Assembly: GCA_022827905.1 (NCBI GenBank)
Contig: JAJEIQ010000023.1
Coordinates: forward strand, 1-37,540
Source of the DNA: Pseudomonadales bacterium
GTDB taxonomy: Bacteria > Pseudomonadota > Gammaproteobacteria > Pseudomonadales > Azotimanducaceae
Reading direction: 5' to 3'
DNA: 37,540 nucleotides
Under the pieces are notes generated by a model that saw only the letters and a list, made by a program, of their open reading frames with translations, did not search any database and was not told the DNA's origin. The position numbers were made by a program, and so were the translations under genes. Shown in pieces: positions 34,601 through 37,540 of the stretch (the stretch's first letter is position 1; each line of letters opens with the position of its first letter).

Positions 34601-34754
34601 CGGCATCGTGCTGGTGGCCGGCATGATGCTCGGCACCCTGTTCACCCTGTTCGTGCTGCCAAGCATTTACTGCCTGCTGGCGGCGGAGCGGCACAAGGAA
34701 ACCCAGACAGCGGATGTCGGCATTCGACGCAATCGAGTCAAAGCCAATGCCTGA
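31611..34754 (+). CDS. RND multidrug efflux pump, HAE1 family permease
   Basis: About 1047 residues from GTG at 31611, preceded by AAGGGG and overlapping the adaptor stop; the in-frame ATG at 31584 and TTG-like starts upstream are less well placed. RND hallmarks: N-terminal FVRRPVLAVVISLSLALIG, porter region QYPTIESASLVISTPYVGAS, the helix-4 Asp pair VVDDAIVMVENVARHM used for proton transfer, the central loop, and the helix-10/11 region LVGLISKNAILIVEFARQLQ. Full length with duplicated halves, so it should be functional. Exports hydrophobic or amphipathic compounds with the adaptor. Its end overlaps cobT by 41 nt. Confidence 0.95.
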   Translation: MAVETSLGQGSDANLAVAQERPRFTDLFVRRPVLAVVISLSLALIGVRVAMDMPVQQYPTIESASLVISTPYVGASAEVVQGFITDPIERVAATIPGVDYIASETRAGMSQVTVFLKLNEDSADALAELSTRLGQIRFELPEGAEDPAVEVQRADRPQAGWYLGVKLNERMSRAELTDYLRREVAPQLASIPGVQQVWMGGGRLPAMRIWLDPDRMTMFNVSTADVEAALRRNNIIATIGQTENANQRIDLLVNTSLTQVEEFERMVVREAEGTLIRMRDVARIELGEEEGTDLGRLNQRTTVFLGIFPLPGANEIDIADALYVALDEINATMPAGLELEIGEDVTAYMRKALAEIFTTLAETVILVGLVVVVLMGSVRTALVPLVTIPISLLGAVAAMALMGFSFNLLTVLAIVLSVGLVVDDAIVMVENVARHMREGASRTQAALASSRQLVSPIIAMTLTLATVYAPIGFLSGLTGVLFKEFAFTLAVAVLISGMVALTLSPIMSAWVAPEKGRESTMTRRVNHLFDATRRLYRRLLDGLLANNGPVLFTAVFFALLAAPFFMLSQKELAPTEDQGEINVAITAPPEASLEYTERYMTDVVDAMESLPGSGLMWQMVMNNFAFGGMKFDDFDDRELSTQEMLPMAFGELSEVTGLTAFPILPSALPSAGRFDMEFVVLSSDSAAEMLPYADRLMDRARETGIFLFVDTDLRIDLPQGRFLVDRERVADLGMDLAEVSRQLGAFLSANYVNRFDLDGTAYRVIPMIERTGRPDPDALLDIKLRTPSGEMVPLSALARLDETVAPRVLAKFQQKNAFRIRGGLIPGRTKEEGLQAMEALAAEILPPHYAIDYAGESRQLRQEGSTLLGVLGISLAFVFMALAVQFNSFRDPLVVLLGSAPLALSSALLFTYLDLTTINTYTQIGLITLVGLISKNAILIVEFARQLQAQGLAKLEAIKGAAETRLRPVLMTAGATVMGHMPLVFVTGPGAEARNSIGIVLVAGMMLGTLFTLFVLPSIYCLLAAERHKETQTADVGIRRNRVKANA

Positions 34755-35799
34755 GGCCGCACCCCAAAACGGTGAAGGCGAAGGCGCATCTGCGGACTCG
34801 GCGGCCTTTAGCCGCGCAGTCCAGGACGCCATCGACCAGAAGACCAAGCCGCTCGGCGCCCTCGGCAGGCTGGAGGCCCTTGCCGCACAGATCGCGGAGG
34901 TCCAGCAGACGCTGAAGCCGGTGGCCAAACGCTGCCGGCTGACCGTGTTCGCTGCCGATCACGGCATTGCACAAGCCGGCGTGTCCGCCTTTCCCCAAGA
35001 GGTGACCCGGCAGATGCTGCAGAACTTTCTCGCCGGGGGCGCTGCCGCCAACGTCATGGCCAAGGCGCTCGGGGTGGAATTCGCCTTGGTCGATGCCGGC
35101 GTCGCTGGCACGGCCCTGCGCCGGCCTGGGCTGGTTTCAGTGCGCATCGGCAACGGCACCCGCAACTCGGCCAAGCGGTCCGCGATGTCCGCCGCCCAAT
35201 GCCGCCGCGCATTGCGGGAGGGCCATGCGATCGGTGGCGAGTTAGGCTTCGATGCGGCCTGCTTCGGCGAGATGGGCATTGGCAACACCTCCTCGGCTAG
35301 CCTGGTGGCCGCCAAGCTGCTCGGCTTGCCGGTCGGCCACCTGACCGGCCGCGGCACCGGCTTGGATGATGACGGCCTCGCCCGAAAACGGCGCATCCTG
35401 GAAGCGGCGGCCGCGCGAACGCCAGCCGAATTGGACCCGGAAAGCGCTCTGCGCGAATACGGCGGCTTTGAAACCGTCATGCTGGCCGGCGCCATGATGG
35501 GGGCTGCCGAGGCGGGCAAGCTGATTCTGGTGGACGGCTTTATCGCCACGGTATCCGCCTTGGCTGCGCAGCGCCTGATGCCGGATGTGGCGCGCCACCT
35601 GGTGTTTGCGCACCGCTCCGCCGAACCGGGGCACGGCCTGGTGCTTGGCGCGATGGACGCCGAGCCGTTGCTCGACCTGCAACTGAGACTCGGCGAGGGC
35701 ACCGGCGCCCTGCTCGCCTGGCCCCTCGTGCAGGCCGCCGCCGCGATGCTGCGCGACATGGCGAGCTTCAGTTCCGCCGGAGTCAGCGAGAAGTCGTGA
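34714..35799 (+). CDS. cobT: Nicotinate-nucleotide-dimethylbenzimidazole phosphoribosyltransferase
   Basis: A 361-residue enzyme that activates dimethylbenzimidazole to alpha-ribazole phosphate in lower-ligand assembly of cobalamin. Motifs: AIDQKTKPLGALGRLEALA, VFAADHGIAQAGVSAFPQEV, GEMGIGNTSSASLVAAKL, VDGFIATVSALAAQ, and catalytic Glu in RLGEGTGALLAWPLVQAAA. The ATG at 34714 adds an N-terminal extension and overlaps the RND gene; ATG at 34747 is an alternative and neither has a strong ribosome site. It is coupled to cobS by a GTGA overlap. Confidence 0.95.
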   Translation: MSAFDAIESKPMPEAAPQNGEGEGASADSAAFSRAVQDAIDQKTKPLGALGRLEALAAQIAEVQQTLKPVAKRCRLTVFAADHGIAQAGVSAFPQEVTRQMLQNFLAGGAAANVMAKALGVEFALVDAGVAGTALRRPGLVSVRIGNGTRNSAKRSAMSAAQCRRALREGHAIGGELGFDAACFGEMGIGNTSSASLVAAKLLGLPVGHLTGRGTGLDDDGLARKRRILEAAAARTPAELDPESALREYGGFETVMLAGAMMGAAEAGKLILVDGFIATVSALAAQRLMPDVARHLVFAHRSAEPGHGLVLGAMDAEPLLDLQLRLGEGTGALLAWPLVQAAAAMLRDMASFSSAGVSEKS

Positions 35800-36662
35800 C
35801 GCACGCCGCACCAAGTCGGTGGCGTGCTCTAGCGCAGGAGGAACTGCGCGCCTTCGCCCTTGCCGTGCACTTTCTCACCCGGCTGCCAGCACCGGCTGAA
35901 GAGGCCTACAGCCCCGAACGCCTCGCCGCCTCGGTGCGCCACTATCCCTTGGTCGGCGCGCTGGTCGGCGCGTTCTGCGCAGGCATCTTCTGGTTGGCGG
36001 ACTTTGCCCTGCCCGGCTCCGTCGCCCTGCTGCTTGCCGTGGCAGCGGGGCTGGCGCTCACCGGCGCCATGCACGAGGACGGGCTGGCCGACACCTTTGA
36101 TGGCATCGGCGCGGGGGCCAACCAGGGTGGTGGCCAAGGCACGGACGAAGAGGTCGGCAACCGCAGCGACCTGCAAAGAAGCCGCGTGCTGGAGGTCATG
36201 CGTGACAGCCGCCTTGGGGCCTTCGGCGCTACAGCGCTGGTCATGGCATTGGCGATCAAGGTCACCACCCTCGCCAGCCTCCCGCCACTCGCCGTCTGCG
36301 TCGCGCTGATCGTCGGACATGGCCTGTCCCGGCTGTCCTGCATCGTCCTCATGCAGACCAGCACCTACGTCCGCAAAGCCGGCATCGCCACGCCGATGGC
36401 TGGCCGCTTCGGACGCCTGAGTTGGCTCACGGTCCTGACCACCGCTGCTGTGCTGGTGGGGGGGCTTGTCCTCCTGCTGGGGCCGCTGACCGCCTCCCTC
36501 GCCCTCGCCGGGCTCATTGCCGGGCACACGCTCATGCGGCTCGCGTTTGAGCGCCAACTCGGCGGCTACACCGGCGATACCCTCGGCGCCGTCCAGCAGG
36601 CCAGTGAAATCGGACTCTACCTCGGCGTCTCGGCGAGCGCGGGCGCATGGACATCATTCTAG
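35796..36662 (+). CDS. cobS: Adenosylcobinamide-GDP ribazoletransferase
   Basis: A 288-residue integral membrane enzyme that joins adenosylcobinamide-GDP and alpha-ribazole (or its phosphate) to finish cobalamin. Motifs: FALAVHFLTRLPAP at the N-terminus, ALTGAMHEDGLADTFDGIGAG (metal-binding HxDGLADTxDG, with His-Glu-Asp here), RVLEVMRDSRLGAFGATALV, and several hydrophobic helices. GTG start at 35796 overlaps the cobT stop. A Gly/Gln-rich insertion (NQGGGQGTDEEVGNRSD) follows the metal motif and looks unusual. cobC starts inside its last codons. Confidence 0.95.
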   Translation: MTHAAPSRWRALAQEELRAFALAVHFLTRLPAPAEEAYSPERLAASVRHYPLVGALVGAFCAGIFWLADFALPGSVALLLAVAAGLALTGAMHEDGLADTFDGIGAGANQGGGQGTDEEVGNRSDLQRSRVLEVMRDSRLGAFGATALVMALAIKVTTLASLPPLAVCVALIVGHGLSRLSCIVLMQTSTYVRKAGIATPMAGRFGRLSWLTVLTTAAVLVGGLVLLLGPLTASLALAGLIAGHTLMRLAFERQLGGYTGDTLGAVQQASEIGLYLGVSASAGAWTSF

Positions 36663-37207
36663 TCCGCCACACCCGGCCCAACGTCGCCGAGGGCCTGTGC
36701 TACGGTCGCCTGGACGTCGGGCTGCTCGACACGTTCGCCGATGAAGCCGCGGCGCTGCTTCGCGCCTTGCCCGAGGTGCGGCGGGTGGTCTCCAGCCCCT
36801 TGCTGCGCTGCCGCAAGCTGGCGGAGCACATCGCGACAGCGCGGGCCCTGCCCCTGCAGGTGGACCAACGCCTCACCGAGATGGACTTCGGTGCTTGGGA
36901 AGGACGCCCCTGGTCGGCGCTGCCGGCAGCCGAACTGGATAGCTGGGCAAAAGACTTCATGCACGCGAGACCCCACGGCGGGGAAAGCGTCGCCATGTTG
37001 CAACGCCGGGTTGACCGGGCCCTCGCCGACTGGTCAGCGCGTCAGGAGCCGGCCGCACTCGTTACCCACTCCGGCGTGATCAAGGCGGCCTTCTCAGCCG
37101 GCGGCACTGAAGCACGGGACTTTGCCGTCTCGGTGGATTTTGGTGGCATCATGGCGTTTCCACCCAACCAGCCCAACACACGCAGGGTTGCGCCAAGCAG
37201 GTATTGA
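36647..37207 (+). CDS. cobC: Alpha-ribazole phosphatase (histidine phosphatase family)
   Basis: A 186-residue phosphoglycerate-mutase-type phosphatase. Catalytic His8 in ILVRHTRPN, the second His141 in ALVTHSGVI, Glu78 in TEMDFGAWEG and Arg in VVSSPLLRCRKLAEHI are all present. By context with cobT and cobS it removes the 5' phosphate of alpha-ribazole phosphate or adenosylcobalamin phosphate; without the context a general phosphatase would be possible. It overlaps cobS by 16 nt and is the last gene before the cobalamin riboswitch. Confidence 0.85.
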   Translation: MDIILVRHTRPNVAEGLCYGRLDVGLLDTFADEAAALLRALPEVRRVVSSPLLRCRKLAEHIATARALPLQVDQRLTEMDFGAWEGRPWSALPAAELDSWAKDFMHARPHGGESVAMLQRRVDRALADWSARQEPAALVTHSGVIKAAFSAGGTEARDFAVSVDFGGIMAFPPNQPNTRRVAPSRY

Positions 37208-37238
37208 CAGCGCCCCCGCAAATCCCACAATGCGAGCA

Positions 37239-37392
37239 GGTGGTGCCGCCCGGCGGGCGGCTAAAAGGGAACCCGGTGCAAATCCGGGGCTGTACCCGCA
37301 ACTGTAAGCCAAGAGCTTGCGGCCACGAGGCCACTGGAGGTTTCTCCGGGAAGGCGGCCACAAGCGCTGATCGGCGAGCCAGGAGACCTGCC
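37239..37392 (+). ncRNA. Cobalamin riboswitch (AdoCbl/MeCbl aptamer)
   Basis: The stretch has the canonical aptamer landmarks in order: GGTGCC at the 5' strand, AAAAGGGAACCCGGTG followed by CAAATCCGGGGCTGTACC and CGCAACTGTAAGC, then a variable stem region, and the closing B12 box GCCAGGAGACCTGCC (37378-37392). It begins 32 nt after cobC and is oriented to the right, so it regulates a gene beyond the window (btuB-type receptor or another cob gene are the usual targets). The cobTSC genes lie upstream and are not controlled by it. Confidence 0.95.
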
Positions 37393-37403
37393 ATCGCGTC
37401 GTT

Positions 37404-37435
37404 CGTTCGTGGGCCGGGCCCATTGCCCACGAACG
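37404..37435 (+). promoter_or_regulatory. Long hairpin downstream of the riboswitch, likely expression platform
   Basis: CGTTCGTGGGC (37404-37414) pairs perfectly with GCCCACGAACG (37425-37435) around a 10-nt loop, starting 11 nt after the aptamer. No T-run follows, so a plain intrinsic terminator is unlikely. Two more small stems follow: GCAC-TTCG-GTGC and CCCGC/GCGGG. Their place suggests the expression platform of the riboswitch. The remaining bases to the right edge hold no start codon I can support. Confidence 0.5.
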
Positions 37436-37540
37436 GGAAAGAGCACTTCGGTGCCCCTTCATCCCGCTGCGCGCGGGTCCAGGGCTTTGCCTATTAGGGG
37501 CAGGCCCCCCGCGCTCCCCGGCTGAGGGCCTTTGCCGGCG

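Noticed and set aside
37204-37497. 97-codon open frame across the right-end region
   Set aside because: It coincides with the cobalamin riboswitch and its hairpins, whose conserved bases explain the sequence; no protein-like pattern.
1-37540. CRISPR arrays, tRNA/rRNA genes, insertion sequences or attachment sites
   Set aside because: No regularly spaced repeats, cloverleaf-like or rRNA segments, transposase motifs or flanking direct repeats were seen on reading; a dedicated scan could still find weak cases.

Overview
The window reads as chromosomal DNA of a Gram-negative proteobacterium, most likely a gammaproteobacterium. The grounds are a type II secretion gene set, an RND efflux pump, HtpX, Tat and Sec export signals, a YceJ/YceI-type pair and a cobalamin riboswitch. 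It is gene-dense, with many ATGA/GTGA start-stop overlaps. By eye, the left third (to about 10.6 kb) has clearly lower G+C than the rest, so it may be a separately acquired catabolic block.

Left block, 1-4.1 kb, minus strand: a chain of an atypical SDR, cytochrome b561, YceI, a Tat-exported DODA-type dioxygenase, an exported methyltransferase-like protein and the beginning of another Tat-exported protein that runs off the window. Four or five of the six products act in the envelope, which suggests a periplasmic redox or quinone/aromatic chemistry unit. Next, on the plus strand, come a decayed GPH-type sugar/cation symporter pseudogene (4.3-5.4 kb) and a five-gene CoA-ester operon (5.47-10.55 kb): BadI-like ring hydrolase, crotonase, SDR, acyl-CoA dehydrogenase and a double-domain 3-hydroxyacyl-CoA dehydrogenase. 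This gene set matches the cyclohexanecarboxylate (Bad/Ali) ring-opening logic.

10.6-13.9 kb: a two-gene aromatic module (HpaB-type flavin hydroxylase plus BphC-type extradiol dioxygenase) diverges from a TetR regulator. A degenerate ORF lies behind the dioxygenase and an operator-like palindrome lies before tetR. 13.9-21.4 kb, minus strand: gspE-F-G-H-I-J-K-L-M, the inner-membrane platform and pseudopilins of a type II secretion system, without gspC, gspD or the prepilin peptidase.

21.5-25.0 kb, plus strand: htpX, a lipoprotein amidohydrolase of the YtcJ type, and a FitA/FitB-like toxin-antitoxin pair with a perfect operator palindrome. 25.0-29.0 kb, minus strand: one giant exported multi-TM protein (about 1354 residues) with an apparent internal duplication and a TonB-box-like string. 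I do not recognise it, and it is the best candidate for something undescribed.

29.2-37.2 kb, plus strand: six genes that overlap end to start: Rieske oxygenase alpha subunit, RND adaptor, RND pump, cobT, cobS, cobC. A cobalamin riboswitch follows whose controlled gene lies beyond the right edge. All functional calls rest on motifs and remembered family features; no database search was run.
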